From Streptomyces sp. NBC_00285 (GTDB lineage: Bacteria > Actinomycetota > Actinomycetes > Streptomycetales > Streptomycetaceae), in assembly GCF_036174265.1 (NCBI RefSeq), contig NZ_CP108055.1:2046001-2110000 (forward strand): DNA of 64,000 bases, given 5' to 3'. The position numbers and the translations under genes are program-made. Under the pieces are notes generated by a model. That model saw only the letters and a list, made by a program, of their open reading frames with translations. It was not told the DNA's origin and ran no database searches. Numbering within the stretch: position 1 is the first letter of the stretch; each line of letters opens with the position of its first letter. Positions 13,509-23,712 of the stretch are shown here, one piece after another.

Positions 13509-14486
13509 TTACTTCTCCTCGGTACGGGTGTGGGAGACGGCGGGCTCGTTGCCCCCGAGCAGCAGGTACAGAACGGCCATCCGGATGGAGACTCCGTTTG
13601 CGACCTGTTCCACGACGGTGCAGCGGTCGGAGTCGGCCACCTCGGCGGTGATCTCCATGCCGCGCACCATCGGGCCGGGGTGCATCACGATGGCGTGCTC
13701 CGGCATCCGCGCCATGCGGTCGCCGTCCAGGCCGTAGCGCCGGGAGTACTCGCGCTCGGTCGGGAAGAACGCGGCGTTCATGCGCTCGCGCTGCACGCGC
13801 AGCATCATCACCGCGTCCGACTTGGCGAGCGTGCTGTCCAGGTCGTACGACACCTCGCAGGGCCAGGTCTCGACGCCGACCGGTACCAGGGTGGGCGGGG
13901 CGACGAGGGTGACCTCGGCGCCGAGGGTGTGCAGCAGGTCGACGTTGGAGCGGGCGACACGGCTGTGCAGGACGTCGCCGACGATGGTGATGCGCTTGCC
14001 GGCGAGGTCCTGGCCGAGGCCGGCGTCCCGTCCGACGAGCCGGCGGCGCATGGTGAACGCGTCCAGCAGGGCCTGGGTCGGGTGCTGGTGGGTGCCGTCG
14101 CCGGCGTTGATGACGACCGAGTCGATCCAGCCGGAGGTGGCGAGCCGGTAAGGGGCGCCGGAGGCTCCGTGCCGGATGACGACGGCGTCGACGCCCATGG
14201 CCTCCAGGGTCTGGGCGGTGTCCTTGAGGGACTCGCCCTTGGAGACCGAGGATCCCTTCGCGGTGAAGTTGATGACGTCCGCGGAGAGGCGCTTCTCGGC
14301 GGCTTCGAAGGAGATACGCGTGCGCGTGGAGTCCTCGAAGAAGAGGTTGACGATCGTGCGGCCGCGCAGGGTCGGCAGCTTCTTGATCGGCCGGTCGGCG
14401 ACCCGGGCCATCTCCTCGGCGGTGTCGAGGATCAGGACGGCGTCGTCGCGGGTGAGGTCGGCGGCCGAGATGAGATGACGCTGCAT
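13509..14486 (-). CDS. pyrB: Aspartate carbamoyltransferase catalytic subunit
   Basis: PyrB condenses carbamoyl phosphate with aspartate, the first committed pyrimidine step. The carbamoyl-phosphate motif is [20 protein letters not shown] near residue 50 and the conserved [14 protein letters not shown] is near residue 138. The 325 residues match the catalytic chain. No regulatory pyrI gene is present, as expected for this phylum. It follows pyrR by 112 bases and is nearly joined to pyrC. Confidence 0.97.
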   Translation of the reverse strand: MQRHLISAADLTRDDAVLILDTAEEMARVADRPIKKLPTLRGRTIVNLFFEDSTRTRISFEAAEKRLSADVINFTAKGSSVSKGESLKDTAQTLEAMGVDAVVIRHGASGAPYRLATSGWIDSVVINAGDGTHQHPTQALLDAFTMRRRLVGRDAGLGQDLAGKRITIVGDVLHSRVARSNVDLLHTLGAEVTLVAPPTLVPVGVETWPCEVSYDLDSTLAKSDAVMMLRVQRERMNAAFFPTEREYSRRYGLDGDRMARMPEHAIVMHPGPMVRGMEITAEVADSDRCTVVEQVANGVSIRMAVLYLLLGGNEPAVSHTRTEEK

Positions 14487-14598
14487 CTGTCAGGCTCCGT
14501 AAGGCAGTTCAGGGGAGTCGGGGGTCCGGGAGTGTTTTCCGGAGAGCGCAGCCGGGAGTGCGCGGGCGCGCCAGGAGACGCGACCGCCCGGCGTGCTG

Positions 14599-15165
14599 CT
14601 AGGTCTGCTTCACGCCGAGCAGCACGGTGTCGCGACCGTCCTCCTCGGCGAGCTGGACCTTGACCGTCTCCCGCAACGACGTGGGGAGGTTCTTGCCGAC
14701 GTAGTCGGCGCGGATGGGCAGTTCGCGATGCCCTCTGTCGACGAGGACCGCGAGCTGCACCGCGCGGGGGCGCCCGATGTCGTTCAGTGCGTCCAGGGCG
14801 GCACGGATGGTGCGGCCGGAGAAGAGCACGTCGTCGACCAGGACGACCAGGCGGCCGTCGATGCCGTCACCGGGGATCTCGGTGCGGGCCAGCGCACGCG
14901 GCGGATGCATGCGCAGATCGTCGCGGTACATGGTGATGTCGAGCGAACCGACCGGGATCTTGCGGTCGGTGATCTCCTCCAGCTTGGCGGCGAGCCGCTG
15001 GGCGAGGAAGACGCCTCGAGTGGGAATGCCGAGAAGCACCACGTCGTCGGCGCCCTTGGCGCGTTCGACGATCTCGTGGGCGATACGGGTCAGCACACGG
15101 GCGATGTCGGGGCCCTCGAGAACGGGCCGGGGGTCGGCGGCCTGCGGATCCTGCTTCTTGTCCAT
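14599..15165 (-). CDS. pyrR: Pyrimidine operon regulator PyrR / uracil phosphoribosyltransferase-like
   Basis: PyrR binds uridine nucleotides and an RNA element in pyr mRNA and lowers expression when pyrimidines are plentiful; many members also have uracil phosphoribosyltransferase activity. The 188 residues contain the PRPP-binding loop [20 protein letters not shown] and the RNA-binding-side segment [20 protein letters not shown]. It is the first gene of the operon. The element it most likely binds overlaps its own Shine-Dalgarno (15172-15212), which suggests autoregulation of translation. Confidence 0.96.
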   Translation of the reverse strand: MDKKQDPQAADPRPVLEGPDIARVLTRIAHEIVERAKGADDVVLLGIPTRGVFLAQRLAAKLEEITDRKIPVGSLDITMYRDDLRMHPPRALARTEIPGDGIDGRLVVLVDDVLFSGRTIRAALDALNDIGRPRAVQLAVLVDRGHRELPIRADYVGKNLPTSLRETVKVQLAEEDGRDTVLLGVKQT

Positions 15166-15171
15166 AAGAAA

Positions 15172-15212
15172 CGGACCTCCTTCTCCGCCTCACGGGACGG
15201 ACCTTAAAGGAC
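15172..15212 (-). promoter_or_regulatory. PyrR-binding RNA element overlapping the pyrR ribosome-binding site
   Basis: Read on the minus strand, the leader contains CCTTTAAGGTCCGTCC, then GTGAGGCGGAGAAGGAGG, ten bases before the pyrR ATG. The UUUAA block, the GUGAGGC core and the GAGAAGGA flank match the consensus PyrR-binding loop as I recall it from Rfam. The Shine-Dalgarno AAGGAGG is part of the element. Binding would block ribosomes directly, rather than acting through the attenuators used in Bacillus. The motif was judged by eye, without a covariance-model search. Confidence 0.7.
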
Positions 15213-15318
15213 GTCGGATTTGCGCCAACCACGGTAGCAGGCCGGTCGACGTCCCTGATCACCCCCTTGGCCTAATCGGACACGCCTTCCCCGGAAGAGT
15301 CGGTGTGGACCATTCGGC

Positions 15319-15348
15319 TTGACGCAAGAGAGTCACGCTGCGTAACCT
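15319..15348 (+). promoter_or_regulatory. bldD promoter
   Basis: A TTGACG -35 hexamer (15319-15324) and TAACCT -10 (15343-15348) with 18-base spacing resemble a vegetative HrdB-type promoter. The -10 lies within and between the two BldD boxes, as expected for a repressor site. Confidence 0.65.
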
Positions 15349-15360
15349 CACAGTGAGTTA
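15333..15360 (+). promoter_or_regulatory. Two tandem BldD boxes (autoregulatory operator)
   Basis: TCACGCTGCGTAA (15333-15345) and TCACAGTGAGTTA (15348-15360) each fit the published BldD consensus TNAC-N5-GTNA exactly. Their centres are 15 bases apart, so the sites face nearly opposite sides of 1.5 helical turns. They overlap the bldD -10, consistent with the negative autoregulation known in S. coelicolor, and lie about 170 bases upstream of the divergent pyrR start. Confidence 0.85.
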
Positions 15361-15416
15361 CCAGACGCGCGACTCGGGAACACTCAGCCGCGCCGATCCA
15401 GTGTCCGGGGAGCTAT

Positions 15417-15917
15417 ATGTCCAGCGAATACGCCAAACAGCTCGGGGCCAAGCTCCGGGCCATCCGCACCCAGCAGGGCCTTTCCCTCCACGGAGTCGAG
15501 GAGAAGTCCCAGGGGCGCTGGAAGGCGGTCGTGGTCGGTTCGTACGAGCGTGGCGACCGCGCGGTGACCGTGCAGCGCCTTGCCGAGCTGGCGGATTTCT
15601 ACGGGGTCCCGGTGCAGGAGCTGCTGCCCGGCACCACTCCGGGCGGGGCCGCCGAGCCGCCGCCGAAGCTGGTCCTGGACCTGGAGCGGCTGGCCCACGT
15701 CCCGGCCGAGAAGGCGGGCCCCCTGCAGCGCTACGCGGCGACGATCCAGTCCCAGCGCGGCGACTACAACGGCAAGGTGCTCTCGATCCGCCAGGACGAC
15801 CTGCGCACACTCGCGGTCATCTACGACCAGTCGCCCTCGGTCCTCACCGAGCAGCTGATCAGCTGGGGCGTGCTGGACGCGGACGCGCGTCGCGCGGTGT
15901 CCCACGAGGACAGCTGA
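15417..15917 (+). CDS. bldD: Developmental master regulator BldD (c-di-GMP-responsive)
   Basis: BldD represses sporulation genes during vegetative growth. Four c-di-GMP molecules bridge two C-terminal domains to form the active dimer. The N-terminal Xre-type helix-turn-helix covers residues 8-70 (GAKLRAIRTQQGLSLHGVEE through VQRLAELADFYGVPVQELL). The c-di-GMP signature is intact: RGD at residues 114-116, an eight-residue spacer, then RQDD at 125-128. The 166 residues are almost identical to the S. coelicolor protein as remembered. Start ATG at 15417. It stands alone between the divergent pyr operon and a strong terminator. Confidence 0.98.
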   Translation: MSSEYAKQLGAKLRAIRTQQGLSLHGVEEKSQGRWKAVVVGSYERGDRAVTVQRLAELADFYGVPVQELLPGTTPGGAAEPPPKLVLDLERLAHVPAEKAGPLQRYAATIQSQRGDYNGKVLSIRQDDLRTLAVIYDQSPSVLTEQLISWGVLDADARRAVSHEDS

Positions 15918-15933
15918 GCCGCTCCCAGTCTCA

Positions 15934-15996
15934 GCAGAAACGTGCCGCCGGGGTGGCCGGACCTTCACGGTTCCGGCCACCCCGGCGGCTTTCTGC
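15934..15996 (+). terminator. bldD terminator
   Basis: An 18-bp perfect stem (arms 15944-15961 and 15972-15989) with a 10-base loop is extended by GCAGAAA before and TTTCTGC after, so the outer pair adds seven more base pairs around a small bulge. It includes a short T-run. Confidence 0.9.
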
Positions 15997-16025
15997 GCGC
16001 CTGGTGGGCCTCGCCCGTCCCGATA

Positions 16026-16067
16026 CGCCTGAGGGCCCGCAGCAGTCACGCTGCGGGCCCTCAGGCG
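16026..16067 (-). terminator. nusB operon terminator
   Basis: The perfect 18-bp stem CGCCTGAGGGCCCGCAGC (16026-16043) with 16050-16067 and a six-base loop lies 24 bases past the nusB stop. It faces the bldD terminator, so the two convergent transcripts are insulated. Confidence 0.88.
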
Positions 16068-16091
16068 ATGCGCGGTCTCAGGCGCCCCGGA

Positions 16092-16526
16092 TCACGCCTC
16101 GTCCCGGCGCAGCGACGGCTTGAGGTCCTTGAGACGGCCCAGCAGGCCGTTCACGAACGAGGGTGACTCGTCCGTGGAGAACTCCTTCGCCAGCTGGACC
16201 ATCTCGTCGAGCACCACGGCGTCCGGGGTGCCGTCGGCCCAGATCAGCTCGTAGGCGCCCAGGCGCAGGATGTTGCGGTCGACGACCGGCATCCTGTCCA
16301 GCGTCCAGCCGACCGAGTACTGCGAGATCAGCTCGTCGATGCGCTTCGCGTATTCCGCGTAGCCCTCGACCAACTGCATCGTGTACTCGCTCACCGGAGG
16401 TTGCCGGGTGTCTTCCCGGGAGAGCCGGATCCAGTCCGCGAGGACCGTCAGGACATCGACACCGCGCTGGTCGCCCTCGAAGAGGATCTGGAAGGCGCGC
16501 TTGCGGGCCGTGTTGCGGGCAGCCAC
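16092..16526 (-). CDS. nusB: Transcription antitermination protein NusB
   Basis: NusB binds boxA RNA with ribosomal protein S10 and prevents premature termination of rRNA transcripts. The 144 residues carry the family opening ARNTARKRAFQILFEGDQRG and the closing segment DAVVLDEMVQLAKEFSTDES followed by SFVNGLLGRLKDL. It lies two bases downstream of efp, which is its usual partner in actinobacteria. Confidence 0.96.
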   Translation of the reverse strand: MAARNTARKRAFQILFEGDQRGVDVLTVLADWIRLSREDTRQPPVSEYTMQLVEGYAEYAKRIDELISQYSVGWTLDRMPVVDRNILRLGAYELIWADGTPDAVVLDEMVQLAKEFSTDESPSFVNGLLGRLKDLKPSLRRDEA

Positions 16527-16528
16527 GG

Positions 16529-17095
16529 TTAGCTGTTCACCCGGCCGAGGTAGTCGCTCGTGCGGGTGTCGACCTTGATCTTCTCACCGGTGGTGATGAA
16601 GAGCGGCACGTTGATCTGGTGGCCGGTCTCCAGGATGGCGGGCTTGGTGCCACCGGTGGAGCGGTCGCCCTGGACGCCCGGCTCGGTCTCCTGGATGACG
16701 AGCTCGACGGCGGCCGGCAGCTCGACGAAGAGCACCTCGCCCTCGTGCTGCGCGACGGTGGCCGTGAAGCCCTCGATCAGGAAGTTGGCAGCGTCGCCGA
16801 CAGCCTTGCGGCCGACCATGAGCTGGTCGTAGGTCTCCATGTCCATGAAGACGAAGTACTCGCCGTCCATGTACGAGAACTGCATGTCACGCTTGTCGAC
16901 AGTGGCCGTCTCGACCTTGACGCCGGCGTTGAACGTCTTGTCGACGACCTTGCCGGACAGCACGTTCTTGAGCTTGGTGCGCACGAAGGCCGGGCCCTTG
17001 CCGGGCTTGACGTGCTGGAACTCGACGACGGACCAGAGCTGGCCGCCTTCGAGCTTGAGCACCAGGCCGTTCTTGAGGTCGTTCGTGGAAGCCAC
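16529..17095 (-). CDS. efp: Translation elongation factor P
   Basis: EF-P enters the ribosomal E site and rescues ribosomes stalled on polyproline stretches. The 188-residue, three-domain length is standard. The tip loop of domain I reads [12 protein letters not shown], with Lys33 at the position that is modified in other bacteria. The C-terminal signature [24 protein letters not shown] segment reads [20 protein letters not shown]. The GTG at 17095 has GGAG upstream and gives the canonical [11 protein letters not shown] start; a frame from 17143 adds an unlikely extension. Several neighbours encode proline-rich proteins that would depend on it. Confidence 0.96.
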   Translation of the reverse strand: MASTNDLKNGLVLKLEGGQLWSVVEFQHVKPGKGPAFVRTKLKNVLSGKVVDKTFNAGVKVETATVDKRDMQFSYMDGEYFVFMDMETYDQLMVGRKAVGDAANFLIEGFTATVAQHEGEVLFVELPAAVELVIQETEPGVQGDRSTGGTKPAILETGHQINVPLFITTGEKIKVDTRTSDYLGRVNS

Positions 17096-17146
17096 GGTTG
17101 CGGAATCTCCTGGACTGACGTGGACGACCCCGGCGCACGCCACTGC

Positions 17147-18253
17147 CTAGAGGGCGAGCAGTTCCTTGGTCGTGATGGTGAGTAGCTCGGGTCCGCCGTC
17201 CGCCTCGGGGCGAACGACGAGCGTGTCATCGATCCTGACACCGCCCCGGCCCGGGAGGTGGACCCCCGGTTCGACGGTGACCGGCACGCAAGCGTCCAGT
17301 TTACCCATGGCCGCGGGGGCCAACTGCGGGTCCTCGTCGATTTCGAGTCCCACACCGTGTCCGGTGAGCGGCGGGAGACCCTCGTGGTGGCCCGCGGCCT
17401 CCAGTACCTGACGTGCCGCACGGTCCACGTCGCGGTAGGCGGCGCCCGGCGCCAGTGACTCGCGTCCGGCCCGCTGAGCGGCGAAGACGAGGTCGTACAG
17501 CTCGATCTGCCAGTCGGCGGGGGAGGTGCCGATGACGAAGGTGCGGCCGATCTCACAGCGGTAGCCGCGGTAGTTCGCGCCCAGGCAGACGGAGAGGAAG
17601 TCGCCCTCCTCGACGCGGCGGTCGGTGGGGCGGTGGGCCCTGCTGCCGGAGTTCGGTCCGGTGGCGACGGAGGTGGCGAAGGCCGGGCCGTCGGCACCGT
17701 GGTCGACGAGCCGGCGCTCGAGTTCGAGGGCGAGATGTCTCTCGGTGCGGCCCACGAGGATGGACTCCAGGAGTTCGCCCAGCGCCTGGTCGGCGATCTC
17801 GGCGCCGATGCGGAGGCAGGAGATCTCTTCCTCGTCCTTGATGACACGCAGTTGTTCGACCGCACCGGCGAGGTCTGCGAGGCGCAAGTGGGGGACGACC
17901 GAGCGGATCGCCCGGTGCCGGGCGACCGTGAGGTGCTCTTCCTCCACGGCAAGGGAGTCCGCGCCCTGACCTGTGGCGAGGTCCGCCGCGGCCACGGCGG
18001 GGTCGCCTCCGGCACCGGGAAGGTGGTGGACACGCACGGCGCCGTCGGGATGTCCGACGCCGGGACGGTCGTCCGCAGGGCCGGTGCACACCAGCTGGTC
18101 CTCGGTCCTGCCGAGCAGCAGCACACTGCCCTGCGGGGCCGCACCGGTGAGGTACCGGACGTTGGCCGGGCGGGAGATCAGCGCGGCCTGGCTGCCACCG
18201 GCTTGGCAGCGATCGCGCAGACGGGCTCTACGGGTGGCGTACACCTCTGACAT
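17147..18253 (-). CDS. pepP: M24-family aminopeptidase P (Xaa-Pro peptidase)
   Basis: A cytosolic metallopeptidase that removes N-terminal residues preceding proline. The 368 residues contain a creatinase-type N-terminal domain (SQAALISRPANVRYLTGAAP near residue 20) and a pita-bread catalytic domain. Metal ligands are recognisable in VEEGDFLSVCLGANYRGYRC, in LTGHGVGLEIDEDP and in VTVEPGVHLPGRGGVRIDD. The final ligand Glu in that order is partly replaced by VRPEADGGPELLT, so activity is likely but not proven. The ATG at 18253 is preferred over one eight codons earlier. It is 51 bases upstream of efp. Confidence 0.85.
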   Translation of the reverse strand: MSEVYATRRARLRDRCQAGGSQAALISRPANVRYLTGAAPQGSVLLLGRTEDQLVCTGPADDRPGVGHPDGAVRVHHLPGAGGDPAVAAADLATGQGADSLAVEEEHLTVARHRAIRSVVPHLRLADLAGAVEQLRVIKDEEEISCLRIGAEIADQALGELLESILVGRTERHLALELERRLVDHGADGPAFATSVATGPNSGSRAHRPTDRRVEEGDFLSVCLGANYRGYRCEIGRTFVIGTSPADWQIELYDLVFAAQRAGRESLAPGAAYRDVDRAARQVLEAAGHHEGLPPLTGHGVGLEIDEDPQLAPAAMGKLDACVPVTVEPGVHLPGRGGVRIDDTLVVRPEADGGPELLTITTKELLAL

Positions 18254-18361
18254 GACTCGAGCGTAGGAGCTCCACAAGGAAGTCGCTGTTCGAGAAGGTC
18301 CGAGTGAGGAGGGTCGCGGGACCTCCGCGGGTCGCGCGGCTGTCCGCGTCCCTTCGGGGCG

Positions 18362-19204
18362 CTACCACTTCGGCGGGCTCGCGATCGAGCGTGCCAGCAC
18401 GTCGTCCAGGACCCTCGCGGTCTGCGGTACGTCCATCTGACTGTTGTCGATGATCGGCAGTCCCGAGCCGTACCAGCCCGCCATCCGCCCGTGGATCCGC
18501 GCGACCTCTTCGTCGGTCAGGCGGCGGTTGCCCGCGCGTTCGGCGTTGCGTTCCAGGACGATCTCCAGGCCCGGCAGCAGGACCACGGGGAGCAGGCCGG
18601 GGCCGACGTGCCGCTTCCAGCCACCGAGGCCGACGACCGGCCGGTCGGGGAAGACGGCGTCGTCGAGGATGCAGGAGATGCCGTTGGCGAGGAAGTTGCG
18701 GGCGGCGAAGCCGCAGGTGCGGCGGGCGAGGCGGTACTGGGCCTCGGAGTGGTCGTTCCAGCCGGACTGGGGGTCGGCGAAACCCGAACGGACCCATTCG
18801 CGTACGTCGTCGAGGCTGATGTGGGCGGTGGGGACCCTGCGGTGGTCGGCCCAGTACTTGGCGACGCTCGTCTTGCCCGCGCCGGCCGGGCCGATCAGGA
18901 GGACGGCGAGTGTGGTGCCCGCGGGGTCGGGCACGGCGGCAGGCGGGGCGCTGGGGGCGCCCACAGGGGCGCCGGGCGGCAGCGGCACATGGCCGGTGGT
19001 GTCCGGGACCGGCGCCGGGGAGTGCTGCGGTGCGGGCGGGACCGCAGCGGGGGCGAAACCCGGTGCCGGAGGCGGCGGAGCGGATCCCTGGTGTGCACCC
19101 GGGTGATGCGGCCCCGGGTGGTGTGCGGCCGGCGACCAGCCGGCGGCCGGTCCGTGCCCCGGCTGATGGGGCGGCGGCAGCGGAGAACCCACTGCGTGCT
19201 GCAT
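18362..19204 (-). CDS. P-loop ATPase/kinase with a proline- and histidine-rich N-terminus
   Basis: A 280-residue protein of unknown substrate. The first 95 or so residues are low-complexity Pro, His, Gly and Ala and probably disordered. The rest is a zeta-toxin/AAA_33-type kinase fold. Walker A is LIGPAGAGKTSVAKYW near residue 103, followed by ISLDDVREWVRSGFADPQSG, CILDDAVFPDRP and an arginine-rich lid (LERNAERAGNRRLTDEEVARI). Such folds phosphorylate small molecules or nucleic acids. It stands between aroB and the peptidase, with 286 bases upstream. I would not assign it to shikimate metabolism on position alone. Confidence 0.82.
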   Translation of the reverse strand: MQHAVGSPLPPPHQPGHGPAAGWSPAAHHPGPHHPGAHQGSAPPPPAPGFAPAAVPPAPQHSPAPVPDTTGHVPLPPGAPVGAPSAPPAAVPDPAGTTLAVLLIGPAGAGKTSVAKYWADHRRVPTAHISLDDVREWVRSGFADPQSGWNDHSEAQYRLARRTCGFAARNFLANGISCILDDAVFPDRPVVGLGGWKRHVGPGLLPVVLLPGLEIVLERNAERAGNRRLTDEEVARIHGRMAGWYGSGLPIIDNSQMDVPQTARVLDDVLARSIASPPKW

Positions 19205-19490
19205 CCGGTGCCACTCCGTCTCGTCTTTTCGGCTCGTTCACCGCCGGGACGCTCACGTCGGTGCCGGGAGTCCGACCGCGTTCGGCCCACGGGCCCGCGC
19301 GTGTTCGTCCTCTCGTCCCCGACGCGCCCCTCCGGCTCCCTCGCGGCAGGCTGATTGGCGCTGGCCGGGGGGCATGTACCCCCTCGCCACCGAACGGTAC
19401 CGCCCCCGGCCGTCGTTTGGTGAAACGGCCGGGCGCGGCCCGAAGTGCCCCTGCGGCAAGGCGAATCGGACGGAACGCCCGTCGCGGGAC

Positions 19491-22275
<2,785 letters not shown>

Positions 22276-22692
22276 CGGTGCTCCTCAGTGCTCGCGCCCT
22301 GGTACTGCCCTGCGCACGCGTGTCCTCGCGTACGGCAACGGCGCGACCAGGTGCGCGGCCCCGGCCCGCCGTCTCCGATCCTCCCACGTCCGACGGCGGG
22401 AGCCGGTCACAGGTCCAGCAGACGGACGTGGACGCGGACACCGAGCCCCCGGACCATCCGCGCCGCCTCGCACCTGGCCGCCTTCCGGATACGGAAGTTC
22501 GTGCGACAGCGGTAGACGTTGGCGTCGACGTCGACGCCCGTGGGGTTCCTCGTGCGCTGGAGAAGGGCCGCAGCGAGCGGGCCCGGCTCGTGCCCGGTCT
22601 GCTGGACGGGGTGCGGCCGGTGCCGTCGACGAGCCGATCTTGCCGGGCCGTCCCCGGAGCACGACCTGCTGCATCCGAGGCCGCCAAGAGCC
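22276..22692. other. aroE-aroC interval
   Basis: Long for a gap inside an aro gene group. Most of it is covered by the probable remnant at 22407-22674. The 130 bases next to aroC show no obvious hairpin or gene. Confidence 0.5.
22407..22674 (-). pseudogene. Frameshifted small gene between aroE and aroC
   Basis: The minus-strand frame ending at the TGA at 22407 has strongly coding-like third positions (almost all G or C) for its last 69 codons and reads, in part, NVYRCRTNFRIRKAARCEAA and RMVRGLGVRVHVRLLDL. It has no in-frame start. An ATG at 22674, one base out of frame, opens MQQVVLRGRPGKIGSS with similar codon use and loses that character about 15-20 codons later. One extra or missing base near 22615-22640 would give a protein of about 89 residues. 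I do not recognise the family. It could also be a sequencing error in a real gene. Confidence 0.4.
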
Positions 22693-23526
22693 TCAGCGGG
22701 CCGCCAGCGCGTGTTCCCCGGCCTTGCGCATGGCCTCCAACGGCGCGGGCCGCAGAGCGGTCATCTGCTCGACCTGAAGCACCGCCTGGTGCACCAGGAG
22801 GTCGAGGCCGCCGACCACGGCCCCGCCGATCATCGACCAGCGGGCGGCGAGTTCGGTCGGCCACGGGTCGTAGAGCACGTCGAAGAGGGCCGCGGGGCGC
22901 TCCGGCACGGCGTGGGCCAGCGCGTCCGTCGCTCCGGCGGGAGTGGTGGCGATCACCAGAGGGGCGTGCAGTGCCTCGGCCGCGTCCGCCCAGTCCGCCG
23001 TGCGCACCTCGATGTCGAGCCGTTCGCCCCACTGCCGCATCTCGGCGGCGCGGGCCGGGCCGCGCACGTAGGCGACGACCTCGCCGGTGCAGATCCGGGC
23101 GAGCGCGGCGAGCGCCGAGGACGCGGTGGCGCCGGCACCGAGGATCGCTGCCGAGTCGACCTGTTCGATGCCTCGCTCACGCAGAGCGGCGACCATTCCC
23201 GGGATGTCGGTGTTGTCGCCGAGGCGGCGGCTGTCCTCCGTGAACACGACCGTGTTGACGGCCTCCACCGAGGCGGCGGTCTCACTGATCTCGTCGAGCA
23301 GCGGGATGATCGCCCGCTTGAGCGGCATGGTCAGTGACAGTCCGGCCCACTCCGGCCCGAGCGCCTCGACGAACCCGGGCAGTGCGGCCTCGTCGAGCTC
23401 GAACCGGTCGTACGACCAGCCCGTGAGTCCCAGTTCCTCGTAGGCGGCCCGATGCAGGACCGGTGAGAGGGAGTGGGCGATGGGCTTGCCGAGGACGGCG
23501 GCCCGGCGGGCGGCCCGAGATGTCAT
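22693..23526 (-). CDS. aroE: Shikimate dehydrogenase
   Basis: AroE reduces 3-dehydroshikimate with NADPH. The substrate segment HSLSPVLHRAAYEELGL is near residue 18, the catalytic Lys lies in TMPLKRAIIPLLDEI, NTDIPGMV binds shikimate, and the nucleotide loop reads AAILGAGATASSALAALARI. The 277 residues are standard. It begins 186 bases downstream of mltG, the customary neighbour in actinobacteria. Confidence 0.95.
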   Translation of the reverse strand: MTSRAARRAAVLGKPIAHSLSPVLHRAAYEELGLTGWSYDRFELDEAALPGFVEALGPEWAGLSLTMPLKRAIIPLLDEISETAASVEAVNTVVFTEDSRRLGDNTDIPGMVAALRERGIEQVDSAAILGAGATASSALAALARICTGEVVAYVRGPARAAEMRQWGERLDIEVRTADWADAAEALHAPLVIATTPAGATDALAHAVPERPAALFDVLYDPWPTELAARWSMIGGAVVGGLDLLVHQAVLQVEQMTALRPAPLEAMRKAGEHALAAR

Positions 23527-23712
23527 GGATGGTGTCCTTGAGCCTCAAAAATTCGAACAGTGATCCGGAAACCACCATTCCGCGCTGGAGAACCTCTGCC
23601 TGACAGGCTGTCCGGATCCTAGTGTCCACGAGTTCCGGCCCATTGCCAGGCCCCAGCGCCCATGACTCCTGCGCGACCCCGGGACGCAGACGCGTTCCGG
23701 GGCGCGCCGGTG

